Assembly (NCBI RefSeq): GCF_000014125.1
Contig: NC_008593.1
Coordinates: 1,984,001 to 2,048,000 of the forward strand
Source: Clostridium novyi NT
GTDB taxonomy: Bacteria > Bacillota > Clostridia > Clostridiales > Clostridiaceae
DNA length: 64,000 nt
Reading direction: 5' to 3'
Shown here: in pieces, positions 18,351 through 27,084 of the stretch
How the letters are laid out: the number at the start of each line of letters is the position of its first letter
How positions within the stretch are numbered: the first letter of the stretch is position 1
Position numbers and translations under genes: made by a program
The notes under the pieces: generated by a model
Database searches by the model: none
What the model saw: only the letters and a program-made list of their open reading frames with translations
Told to the model about the DNA's origin: nothing

Positions 18351-18725
18351 TTATTTTAAAAATTCATCCCATCTCAATATAAATCTATGTCCTAAATCAT
18401 TACTTAATATTAGCTCACTAATACCTTCATAATCACTTCCAGTAAATCTTTGCCTTCCACCTACAATTTTAAATTCATCTGAAGTTAATAAAAAGTCCCT
18501 ACTTTCATTTCCTTCTAAGACAAATTTCACTGGTTCATCTTGCTTATCGTAAAATTCAATAGGTTTAGTTCCTTCTTTTCTATAAAACGGACTATCTATA
18601 TTTATATAAAATTCCTTTTTTTCGTTACTATAATTAGTCAATTTAAATTTTGTTGAAATTTTTTTAATTTGTTATCTTTAAATTCATAAATAATATTGAT
18701 AATACTGCTTTTAACTTTTTTTCAA
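18351..18725 (-). pseudogene. small hypothetical gene, apparently frameshifted in its 5' part
   Basis: The intact 3' frame (18351-18641) encodes about 96 residues (INIDSPFYRKEGTKPIEF ... FILRWDEFLK) but has only a TTG start without a ribosome site. Further upstream, AAGGGTGA precedes TTG 18725, followed by a run of seven A. With one A fewer, the frame reads protein-like (MKKVKSSIINIIYEFKDNK) down to a stop at 18638. One further base then joins it to the 3' frame. Two compensating indels in A-runs would give a single protein of about 124 residues. This could be true decay, slippage or sequencing error. No function is recognised. Confidence 0.5.
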
Positions 18726-18749
18726 TATAATTCACCCTTTATAAAGTAT

Positions 18750-19163
18750 TTATTTTAACTTTAGAAGTTCTGTGAGTTCAGAGACACTATCTTTATCTTT
18801 ACTGTTAACCCTATTAATAAATATAAAATGACTTGCAATAACTTCACTCAAACTCTTTTTTGTACTGCTACTATCAACTTTTAAGTCAATTAAACTTGCT
18901 ATAGTTAAAATATCTTTTTTTCTTAATCTTTGTAGTAATTTTACTATTTCATCTTTTCTTTTACCTTTTATTCTGTTAATTATTTTTTCATAATACTGTT
19001 TATCTATATTTTGTGTAGGTTTTTTATGTATTTTATCCTTTGCATTTCTTATACTAACTTTCTCATATATATCATCTAACATCTCATTTATAGTGCTTTT
19101 TTTATATAACTTCATAATCTTTTCAGTTTTACATAATATATTAATTAACTCTTCTACTTTCAT
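18750..19163 (-). CDS. hypothetical partner of the ParA-like ATPase
   Basis: This 137-residue, Lys-rich, helical protein starts at ATG 19163 (MKVEELIN) after GAGGTAAAG; an upstream frame lacks a site. It lies ten bases after the ParA-like gene and should be co-transcribed with it. The C-terminal part (KKDILTIASLIDLKVDSSS ... SEVIASHF) has the look of a short helix-turn-helix-like or SAP-like DNA-binding fold, but this is only an impression. As second gene of a ParA operon it may act as the DNA-binding or adaptor partner. Confidence 0.65.
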   Translation of the reverse strand: MKVEELINILCKTEKIMKLYKKSTINEMLDDIYEKVSIRNAKDKIHKKPTQNIDKQYYEKIINRIKGKRKDEIVKLLQRLRKKDILTIASLIDLKVDSSSTKKSLSEVIASHFIFINRVNSKDKDSVSELTELLKLK

Positions 19164-19173
19164 ACACTTTACC

Positions 19174-20130
19174 TCATAAATATATTTTTGATGCAAATTC
19201 CTCAATTATGTTTATGATTTGCTTTCTCTGCTTTTTAACACTTGAACCTTTATTTTTTAGTTCAAATGCAGAATATCCATGTTCATATGCCATAGGAATT
19301 CCATCGCCATCATTTAAATAATATTTGAATACTTTATCATCAAAGCTTTCTTTTAATGTTGTAAGTGCTCTAGCTTGAGTTTTCTTTGGTTCTTTGCTAT
19401 ATTCAGTAACTTTATTTACAACAACTCCACATAATTTTGTATCCACATAGCTGTGGTAATTTCTTTTAAAAACTTCATTTAATTCATTGACTTTTTTATA
19501 TATTGATGGCACTCCATAACATGAAAGTCTATCTGGTATAGTAGGAATTAAATAATAATCACTAGCATATAAAGCATTTTGAGTAATGTAATATAAATTA
19601 GGCGGACAATCTATAAACACTAAATCATAATTATCCTTTATAGCCCATAAAATATTATCTATTATTTGAAACTTATACATTTCATCATTAACAAGACTAC
19701 TACGCTTTAGTTTATCTCTTGAATATTCAGCAATGTCCATATCTGTAAATATTAAATTAGGATGTGATGAAATTATATCTATATTGTTGTAAGTGTTTTT
19801 TTCATCTATTCTTACTGATCGTTTTATAATGTGTTTATCCACATATAAATCAGGCTGTTCACTTACTAATACTTTTGCTATTAGTTCATTCAATGTACCA
19901 TCCTTTTGCCCCATTATTTTTTCTTCAAAAATATCTTCCCCTAAGCACAACCTTGAAAGATCACATTGAGCATCAGCATCAATCAACAATATTCTGGGAA
20001 ACCCTTTAACTTTGAACAGTTTTTCAACTTTTTCTAGTTTCATATGTTGTATACCTGTTGCTAAATGATGAGTAAGTGTTGTTTTTCCTACTCCACCCTT
20101 CCAGTTTATAATACTAATTACTTTTGCCGT
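19174..20130 (-). CDS. ParA/Soj-type P-loop ATPase with apparent ACG start
   Basis: Read from 20130, this is a 318-residue ParA-family ATPase. It has a deviant Walker A (KGGVGKTTLTHH, about residues 11-22), a LLIDADAQCDLS switch strand, and the Walker B-like VFIDCPPNLYYITQNAL. The Walker A motif lies upstream of the first ATG of the frame (20043). The codon at the expected start, six bases after GGGGGAG, is ACG followed by GCAAAAGTA (AKV), where family members normally have MAKV. So either ACG is used, or the start has mutated. ParA proteins position DNA or protein cargo on the nucleoid. This copy has no adjacent ParB or origin. Confidence 0.8.
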   Translation of the reverse strand, partial: TAKVISIINWKGGVGKTTLTHHLATGIQHMKLEKVEKLFKVKGFPRILLIDADAQCDLSRLCLGEDIFEEKIMGQKDGTLNELIAKVLVSEQPDLYVDKHIIKRSVRIDEKNTYNNIDIISSHPNLIFTDMDIAEYSRDKLKRSSLVNDEMYKFQIIDNILWAIKDNYDLVFIDCPPNLYYITQNALYASDYYLIPTIPDRLSCYGVPSIYKKVNELNEVFKRNYHSYVDTKLCGVVVNKVTEYSKEPKKTQARALTTLKESFDDKVFKYYLNDGDGIPMAYEHGYSAFELKNKGSSVKKQRKQIINIIEEFASKIYL

Positions 20131-20231
20131 AAAAATCTCCCCCTAAAATCTCTTACATTATTATTCATATTAATGTATAAAACTTTATAGAATAGATTTT
20201 TAAGGTGGTTAGGGGTTAAAGATGATTTAAG

Positions 20232-20270
20232 ATAAATAAAAGTCCTCGGATTTAGATGACTTTTATTTAT
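20232..20270 (-). terminator. terminator overlapping the helicase stop codon
   Basis: ATAAATAAAAGTC and GACTTTTATTTAT arms (13 bases each) overlap the last codons of the PLD-helicase gene. They separate it from the ParA-like gene, whose promoter must lie in 20131-20231. Confidence 0.6.
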
Positions 20271-22771
20271 TCATTATATTTATTTATCTCTTTTTCAAAT
20301 CTCTCCTTATAAAACTGTACCTTTCTAAATTCTATGACATCTTTTAGATGTTTTAAAAAAGTTTTATTATCTTTAAATTTTTCTATATCAGCATTTATGC
20401 AAAAATAGTTGCCATCTTTATAAAAAAACTTATCATGTGTGTTTAAAAATGCCTTAATTGGATTATCAAAAGCTAATTTCAAATATCTTTTCTCATCCCA
20501 ACTTTTATAATCTGAAGTTCCTGTATGTCTTAAAAGATCTATTCCATTAGAACCGTAATTATAAAAATCTCTAAAACTTTCATAAATATCTTTTTCACTT
20601 ATCTTAATTCTAAAATTTCCGTTATTATAAAAAGCTAAAAGAATAGGTATTTTATAAGTTTTAGTCATACTCGTTTCTTCTATCATATTTATAAATTGTT
20701 CTGCTTCAGTATTTAATAATTCTTTTTCTTCTTCCGTTAATTCATCTATTTCATTTAAAAATCCTAAATAATTTTTAAATATATTATTCTTCTTATTATT
20801 TTTCATATTTTCATATATAATTTCATCAATGTAAGTGAACATTTCCACTCTTGTTGGTACTTTTCCTAACTCCTCTTTAACTCTCTTAAAATCTTCAACT
20901 ATTTTATCTTTAATCTTTTTATTTTGTTCATCCATCTTTTTAAATATATCAATTAACTGCCACTGAAAATCTATTATACAATCATCTGGATATTCTTCAT
21001 TTGACGGCATACCTCTTTTCCCATTTTTATTTACTGATGGTGGCTTACCTCCTGTTAATAAAAATGGTACTAAATTTGCTTTTTTATAATTTCCTATAAA
21101 GTCTAGTACATTAAGATATTTTTTATCTTGATATTTTCTAAGTCCACGTCCTAATTGTTGAAGAAATATTGTCGGAGATTCTGTAGGTCTTAAAAACATA
21201 ACCATGTCTATAGAAGGTATATCCAATCCTTCATTAAACATATCTATAGAAAATAAAACTTGCACTTCTCCTTTTACAAGCATTGATATTGCTTCTTTTC
21301 TATCAAATTCTTCACTTTCACTTCCACTATAAACTGCACAAGCCCTAACCCCTGCATTATTAAAATAATCTGCCATAAATTTTGCATGTTGTTTAGATGT
21401 ACAAAATCCTAATGCCCTTGTACTTTTATATTTTTTATAGTTGTTGAATATAAGTTTTGCTCTTTTATTTATATTAAGAGCCTCTTCTAATTCCTTTTCA
21501 TTATATTTTCCGTTTTTATATTCAATATTTTCGTAATTTACACTCTCATCATATATTCCATAATATCTAAAAGGAACAAGCCATCCCTTATTTATTGCAT
21601 CTTTAAGTCGAACTTCATATATTACATTGTGATCACAAATAGAATATACATCTTTATTATCAAGTCTATCTGGCGTTGCAGTAAGCCCTAATAAAAATTT
21701 AGGCTTAAAATAATTTATTATATTTTTATAATTTCCTGCTGCTGCATGATGAAATTCATCAATTATTATGTAATCAAAATCTTCTTCTTTGAAATACTGA
21801 TTTAAATATTCTTTTTTTCCAAGAGTTTGTACTGTTGCAAATACTATATCATTGTCCGCCTCTTTTCTGTTTCCCATAAAGAATCCTGTTTTAACATCTG
21901 GTCTTATATTTTTAAAACTTCTTTCAGCCTGTGTTAGAATTTCTTCCCTATGTGCTACAAATAAAACTTTTTTAAAGCTTTGTGAATCAAATGCAGCAAG
22001 ATATGTTTTTCCTATTCCTGTTGCCGCAACTATAATAGCTTTTTCTAACCCTTCTATTCTAGCTTTTTTCAATTCATATAAAGCCTCAACTTGCGCACCT
22101 CTTGGTTGTGGATATGTGATTATTTTTTCTTCTTCCTTGTTATCATCATCTAAATTTTCTACATCTTTATATACTCTTGGTCTTTTCCACTCTTTTGAAT
22201 ATTTTTTAAGTTCATCATCATTTATTATTATTGATTCATTTAAAAATAAATCTTCAAAAACACTTTTATAATAATTAAAATCTTCCTTATTTTTATCTTT
22301 ATCAATCCTATAATTCCATTCTATTCCAGTAGTTAATGCTGATCTTGAAATATTGGAAGAACCAATAAATATTTCTCCCCCATTTTCATTTTCAAAAATA
22401 TATGCTTTAGGATGAAAACTTCTATTTTTTTCTTTATAAAATCTAAGATCCACCTTATCTCCTAAAATATCTTTTAAAAGATATAATGCAGATGGTTGTG
22501 TTATATTTAAATAATTACCTGTTAAAATTCTTATAGGAATATTTTTATTCTTAACTTCTTTTAAATCTTTTTCTAATAATCTAACTCCCGATTCCATTAA
22601 GAAAGCCACTATTATATCAATACTCTTTGCCTCTTTTAAGGATTTTTTAAGTCTTGTATATAAAAAATCTTTATCTCCAGTAATACAATTTTTAGATAAT
22701 TGTTGTATTTCTTTTATTTTTATTTGTTCATTTAAATTTTGTTTTTCAACTTTTAAATTTTGTATTTTCAT
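20267..22771 (-). CDS. PLD-nuclease / superfamily 2 helicase fusion
   Basis: This 834-residue protein has an N-terminal phospholipase-D-like nuclease domain with HPK (His120, Lys122) and GSSN (137-140). A DEAD/DEAH-like helicase core follows: Walker A AATGIGKT (249-256), DEFHH (338-342), LTATPDR (363-369), and helicase motif VI in QQLGRGLRK. A C-terminal region of about 250 residues has no recognised motif beyond Lys/Glu-rich helices. Proteins of this make-up are often found among restriction and phage-defence genes. It stands alone, with no methylase beside it. Cleavage plus translocation of foreign DNA is the likely role, inferred from the domains. Confidence 0.85.
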   Translation of the reverse strand: MKIQNLKVEKQNLNEQIKIKEIQQLSKNCITGDKDFLYTRLKKSLKEAKSIDIIVAFLMESGVRLLEKDLKEVKNKNIPIRILTGNYLNITQPSALYLLKDILGDKVDLRFYKEKNRSFHPKAYIFENENGGEIFIGSSNISRSALTTGIEWNYRIDKDKNKEDFNYYKSVFEDLFLNESIIINDDELKKYSKEWKRPRVYKDVENLDDDNKEEEKIITYPQPRGAQVEALYELKKARIEGLEKAIIVAATGIGKTYLAAFDSQSFKKVLFVAHREEILTQAERSFKNIRPDVKTGFFMGNRKEADNDIVFATVQTLGKKEYLNQYFKEEDFDYIIIDEFHHAAAGNYKNIINYFKPKFLLGLTATPDRLDNKDVYSICDHNVIYEVRLKDAINKGWLVPFRYYGIYDESVNYENIEYKNGKYNEKELEEALNINKRAKLIFNNYKKYKSTRALGFCTSKQHAKFMADYFNNAGVRACAVYSGSESEEFDRKEAISMLVKGEVQVLFSIDMFNEGLDIPSIDMVMFLRPTESPTIFLQQLGRGLRKYQDKKYLNVLDFIGNYKKANLVPFLLTGGKPPSVNKNGKRGMPSNEEYPDDCIIDFQWQLIDIFKKMDEQNKKIKDKIVEDFKRVKEELGKVPTRVEMFTYIDEIIYENMKNNKKNNIFKNYLGFLNEIDELTEEEKELLNTEAEQFINMIEETSMTKTYKIPILLAFYNNGNFRIKISEKDIYESFRDFYNYGSNGIDLLRHTGTSDYKSWDEKRYLKLAFDNPIKAFLNTHDKFFYKDGNYFCINADIEKFKDNKTFLKHLKDVIEFRKVQFYKERFEKEINKYNE

Positions 22772-22863
22772 ATAATTACCTCATAACTATCATTTAATAC
22801 TTTTGACACTAACTTCTTCTAAGGTTAGAATTTATATATATTACATATAAAGGAGCGTGTAAA

Positions 22864-23175
22864 ATGAAAATATATAATAAACTTGTTCGTGATAAAATTC
22901 CTGAAATAATAAGAGACGATAATAAAAATTTTGATTCTCATATAGTTGATAATGAAACTGTGCTTGAACTACTTCATAAAAAATTAGATGAAGAAGTTGC
23001 AGAATTTCACGCTGATAAAAATTTAGAAGAATTAGCAGACATACTAGAAGTTATTTTCGCACTTTCTAAAAAGCTTGGCTATACTGAAGATGATCTTTTA
23101 AATAAAAGATTAGAAAAACGTGAAGCTCGTGGTGGTTTTGACCAAAATATTGTTTTAGATAAAGTTTACGAATAA
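22864..23175 (+). CDS. MazG-like / PRA-PH-type nucleotide pyrophosphohydrolase
   Basis: This 103-residue all-alpha NTP-pyrophosphohydrolase starts MKIYNKLVRDKIPEII and carries the metal-binding pattern LDEEVAEF ... LEELADILEVI (ExxE then ExxD). Such house-cleaning enzymes hydrolyse non-canonical or excess nucleotides. Related proteins of this length are often annotated phosphoribosyl-ATP pyrophosphohydrolase-like, but no his genes are nearby. It is divergent from the PLD-helicase gene. The ATG follows AAAGGAG. Confidence 0.85.
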   Translation: MKIYNKLVRDKIPEIIRDDNKNFDSHIVDNETVLELLHKKLDEEVAEFHADKNLEELADILEVIFALSKKLGYTEDDLLNKRLEKREARGGFDQNIVLDKVYE

Positions 23176-23280
23176 CCTTCTTCCAATATTCCTATTTTAA
23201 TACATTTTACCATATTATAACTTGTTTTTCTTATTCTATATGTTTACAAAAGTAGTACTTAGCATATTGCATAAATATAT

Positions 23281-23320
23281 AAAAATTCCCCTACTATCTT
23301 ATAGTAAGGGGAATTTTTAC
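23281..23320. terminator. bidirectional terminator
   Basis: AAAAATTCCCC with CTACTAT pairs with ATAGTAAGGGGAATTTTT between the convergent pyrophosphohydrolase and NERD-helicase genes. Confidence 0.75.
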
Positions 23321-23370
23321 ATCATATTTTTTAACCCATTCGTATAACATATTTATTTTACACTACTTTT

Positions 23371-25323
23371 TTATTTAAAAATTCCACCAAAGAACTTACT
23401 TAAAAATCCCTTCTTCTCTGGACTTTCTTCTACAGTTTGAGCATCTTGATTTTGAGATGTTTCTATATCCTTTGAATTTATATTATTTAGATTAGTTTCT
23501 TTTTCAATTTCTTTTGAAGGAATTGATTTTGAAATTTCATTAGATTTATCTTCTATCATTGCTTTATAACTTTTCATCATTACATCTGTAAGTTCATTTT
23601 TTACACTATATGTAACATTTAAAATATCTCTCGCTCTTGTTATACCTACATATAGTAATTTTTTAGATTCTTCTTTTCTTTTCATAAGTCCATCATTAAT
23701 TCCACATATGAATACTGCTTTAAAGTCTAATCCTTTTGAACTGTATATTGTAGATATTTTTACTCTATCCTTATCATATTTAAATTCATATTTATTGTAA
23801 TCTTTATTTAAAATATCATAATCTATAGAAACTTCTTTTAATTTTTCTTTTATTATTTTTACATATTCAAGTCCTTTATATTTACCATAAGGATAAAGAA
23901 TTGCAATTTCTCCATACTCAAGCCCCTTATACTTCAAATCTTTAATTCCTTTTATTATATTTTCTACTTCTTCATCAAAACTTTTTACTTCTATAACATT
24001 TGGTATTTGTCCACTTCTTAAAACTGAATTGGCTTCTATTATAAATTCATTTTCATCTTCGTTATTATTATTTACCTCATGATCTAACAACAAATCATTT
24101 CCAAGTTTTAAAATTTCCTTTGTATTTCTGTAGTTTTCTCTCATAATAACTGTTCTTCCAACTGCTTTTATACCTACAGATTTTAATGTATATTTTCTAC
24201 TGTATAAATTTTGCGCCCCATCTGATGCAAGTAATAAATGACTATGCTCCCTGTCTCTTAAATTTTTTACAATAAACTGTAGCCATTCAGCTTCAAGATC
24301 TTGTCCTTCATCAATCAAAATAGCATCATATTTATTAAGTTTTTCCATCATTTCATCTGTTATTTTTGAAATATTCTCTGTAACTTGATTATCATATATT
24401 GCTGTTTTCATTCCAAATTCTTTACATATTTTATTTATTAATCCATGAATATGAATTACATCAACTTTGCTATCTTTGTCATCACCATTTATAGATTTTC
24501 TCAAAAATGCAGCTAAAGTTTTATTATAGCAAAGCACTAATATATTCCAATCTTTATGTACTTCTTTTAAGTATCTAGCCCTACATATTAATACTACAGT
24601 TTTACCACTTCCAGCTACCCCTCTTATTACTCTATGTCCATATCCAAGTCCCTTAGCATACTTTTCTTGTTCTAAATTCATAACCTTAAAAATTTCATCA
24701 TTATCCTTTGATAACTTTACTTCCTTAAATAAGTTTCCTCTTATTCTATCTATTGTATTTAATTTAAGTTCATCAAAATCAAATTTTATAGGTATCATAG
24801 CTTCAAGCCTAGATATTAGCATGTCCTTATCTTGATTTTTTTCTATTAAATTTAATTCATCTTGGAATATAACAGACTTTTCATCCAATACTCCTTCAAA
24901 ATTAAACTGACTTCTAGTGATTTTAGTAAATATAACCCCATGTCCATATGTAAAATTTAAATTTCCCTTATACTTACCCTGATTATTAATTAATTTTTTA
25001 TCCTTTTTTAGTTCATCTATAATATTAAACATATATGTTCTAGCTTGTTTTATAGGATTTACGCAATTTCCTAGTGTTTTTAATTTAAATTCGTTTATAT
25101 CTGCTGATTCTATAGATTTTCTCTCCCAATCCTTAATTTCAAGCACTACAATTCCAAATTTAGGAGATAAAATTATAAAATCCGGATATCTTCTATTTAC
25201 TCTTAAATCAAACCATACAATATTATTTTCTGGTAATAAATCTTTTAATATTTTAAATACCTTTTTTTCTCCACTTGTAACATTATCTAAAGCACTAATG
25301 CTTTCTGGAATCATTGTTGCCAT
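23371..25323 (-). CDS. NERD nuclease-domain / UvrD-type helicase fusion
   Basis: This 650-residue protein begins with a NERD domain whose PD-(D/E)XK-like residues are visible (Asp48 in YPDFI, Glu62 and Lys64 in LEIK). A superfamily 1 helicase follows: Walker A GVAGSGKT (235-242), IDEGQD (337-342), STIYSSKGLDF, and VGITRAR near the end. The last 55 residues are a polar linker ending in FLSKFFGGIFK, a short amphipathic or hydrophobic tip. NERD helicases are thought to process DNA ends and are common on mobile or defence-rich loci. It is monocistronic. Confidence 0.88.
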   Translation of the reverse strand: MATMIPESISALDNVTSGEKKVFKILKDLLPENNIVWFDLRVNRRYPDFIILSPKFGIVVLEIKDWERKSIESADINEFKLKTLGNCVNPIKQARTYMFNIIDELKKDKKLINNQGKYKGNLNFTYGHGVIFTKITRSQFNFEGVLDEKSVIFQDELNLIEKNQDKDMLISRLEAMIPIKFDFDELKLNTIDRIRGNLFKEVKLSKDNDEIFKVMNLEQEKYAKGLGYGHRVIRGVAGSGKTVVLICRARYLKEVHKDWNILVLCYNKTLAAFLRKSINGDDKDSKVDVIHIHGLINKICKEFGMKTAIYDNQVTENISKITDEMMEKLNKYDAILIDEGQDLEAEWLQFIVKNLRDREHSHLLLASDGAQNLYSRKYTLKSVGIKAVGRTVIMRENYRNTKEILKLGNDLLLDHEVNNNNEDENEFIIEANSVLRSGQIPNVIEVKSFDEEVENIIKGIKDLKYKGLEYGEIAILYPYGKYKGLEYVKIIKEKLKEVSIDYDILNKDYNKYEFKYDKDRVKISTIYSSKGLDFKAVFICGINDGLMKRKEESKKLLYVGITRARDILNVTYSVKNELTDVMMKSYKAMIEDKSNEISKSIPSKEIEKETNLNNINSKDIETSQNQDAQTVEESPEKKGFLSKFFGGIFK

Positions 25324-25516
25324 AATATCACCATCTTTTCCTAAACATATAATACCTATTTATGAATATTATAACACAATAAATTATAAAGAATTTATAA
25401 AGAAATCATTTCTTATAATATTTTTAATATATAATTTTAATTGTTATTATATTGTATTTTAATTAACAATATCCAAAAAAATTTACTTTTCTACAAAATT
25501 AAAAAGGAGTGTTATT

Positions 25517-25939
25517 ATGGAGGAAAAATTAAAAAGAGGCTGTATATTATCTGGTTGGCTGTGGTTAGAACTTATCGGAAGTTTCATAAGTATAATTATA
25601 ACCTTGTTTATACCTTCTGGAAAGCTTCCTGGTGTTCCTGAAGCATCTTCTATGCAACAAATACTTTCAACAATTATAAACATAATATTTTTTGTAAGTA
25701 TTATTGGAATTCTTCGCTGGAAAAAAGTTTTTACCTATGGATATATAGGGGCTACATTACTTAGCTTTGTTACTGCATTTATAGGTCAAAAATTTGAAAT
25801 TTCTATGTTTATTGGTGCTTTAATAGGAGTTTTACTAAACTTATGGGCGTCTTATGCTCTTTTTAGATTATTTGAAAAGCTAGAAATTCAATGTTCCAAT
25901 GAAGATGCTGAACCAGTAAAAGATGATATAAACCTATAG
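25517..25939 (+). CDS. hypothetical four-helix membrane protein
   Basis: This 140-residue protein has four predicted membrane helices (about residues 10-33, 48-65, 70-90 and 95-117). It has short loops, a positively charged N-terminus and an acidic C-terminus (NEDAEPVKDDINL). The ATG follows AAAGGAG. The family is not recognised. It lies directly upstream of the ABC efflux operon, with a hairpin between, so partial co-transcription is possible. Confidence 0.7.
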   Translation: MEEKLKRGCILSGWLWLELIGSFISIIITLFIPSGKLPGVPEASSMQQILSTIINIIFFVSIIGILRWKKVFTYGYIGATLLSFVTAFIGQKFEISMFIGALIGVLLNLWASYALFRLFEKLEIQCSNEDAEPVKDDINL

Positions 25940-25968
25940 AACATATTCTCTATAGGTTATTTTTTATT
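25931..25968 (+). terminator. terminator or attenuator before the ABC efflux operon
   Basis: AACCTATAGA and TCTATAGGTT form a hairpin followed by TATTTTTTATT, overlapping the stop codon. Only about 28 bases separate it from the next start codon. Either the efflux operon depends on read-through, or its promoter lies inside the previous gene. Confidence 0.7.
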
Positions 25969-25995
25969 ATAAAACTTTAAAAGAGGTGAAATTAA

Positions 25996-27084
25996 ATGAG
26001 TAATAACTCTAAAAAATCAAAGAAAAAACTAATTTTAATAATTGCATTAATAATTTTTTTAATAACTGTACCACTAATCTCCTTTTTAGTTAGTAAAAAA
26101 GGAGAAAATAAAGTAACTACATATACTATATCTAACAATGCGGATAATTGCTCTATAATAAATGGTGTTGTTTATTCAAAACAAACAGAACATATATATT
26201 TAGATCCAACTAAAGGAAATGACTATTCAATTAAAGTTAAAGAAGGTGACACTATATCAAAAGGAGATACTTTAATAACCTATAATGGAGATACTTTAAA
26301 TAGTAAAATTTCTCTTTCTGAATCTCAAATCAAAGACAATAAAAATCAAATTAACTTATTAGAGTCAGAATATAAGAAAATCCCATCTCCCGCAAACGAA
26401 AGTATTAAAGAAAAAATTAAAGTAATAAAAGATACTATAAAAACTTCTGAAATTGAGCTAAAGGAATTAAAAAAACAAAAAGAAAACTTAACTATAAAAA
26501 GCCCTATAGATGGAAAAGTCGCTACTATTAATTTAGGCAACAACAATCCTTCTAACCCTATTATTACAATTGAAAGTATTGATAAAATAATAAAAGGTTC
26601 CTTAACAGAATATGAATTACCTAACATTAAAACTAGTACACCATGTAAAGTGAATTTTAAAGCAATTGATAAAAAATATTACACTAGCAAAATATTAAAA
26701 ATCAATAATAATCCTTCAAATGATGCTTCTACTGGTATGCCAAACGGAATTGGTGCATCCCCTAAAGTATCTAACTATGATATTTTGTTTAAAGTTCCAG
26801 ATAATTTTAAGGATAAAATACAAAATGGATTCCACGCATTAATTAAGATGGGAACTGTTGATGAAAAAATAACTATTCCTAAAAATGCTGTGTATAAAGA
26901 TGTAGATAGTACTCATAAACTTGTGTGGGTAGTAAAAGCTAAAAAAGTTTATTCAAAAAATATTGAAGTTAAAGAAGATGAAAAAAACTATACTCTTGTA
27001 AGTGGACTAGATGCAGGTGCAACCTTAGTTGTAGATGCTCCTAAAAACTTAAAAGAAGAGGATGAGGTGACTTTAAAACAATGA
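25996..27084 (+). CDS. efflux membrane-fusion (HlyD/MacA-like) protein
   Basis: This 362-residue protein has an N-terminal membrane anchor (about residues 12-31), a biotinyl-lipoyl-like half (GVVYSKQTEHIY ... KVKEGDTISKGDTL), a coiled-coil hairpin (about 100-155), the second lipoyl half (IKSPIDGKVATI), and a beta-barrel and membrane-proximal region. It links to the ABC transporter that follows, with a four-base overlap (ATGA). In Gram-positives such MacA-like subunits work with the ABC pair to export peptides, lipids or drugs. Substrate unknown. Confidence 0.88.
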   Translation: MSNNSKKSKKKLILIIALIIFLITVPLISFLVSKKGENKVTTYTISNNADNCSIINGVVYSKQTEHIYLDPTKGNDYSIKVKEGDTISKGDTLITYNGDTLNSKISLSESQIKDNKNQINLLESEYKKIPSPANESIKEKIKVIKDTIKTSEIELKELKKQKENLTIKSPIDGKVATINLGNNNPSNPIITIESIDKIIKGSLTEYELPNIKTSTPCKVNFKAIDKKYYTSKILKINNNPSNDASTGMPNGIGASPKVSNYDILFKVPDNFKDKIQNGFHALIKMGTVDEKITIPKNAVYKDVDSTHKLVWVVKAKKVYSKNIEVKEDEKNYTLVSGLDAGATLVVDAPKNLKEEDEVTLKQ

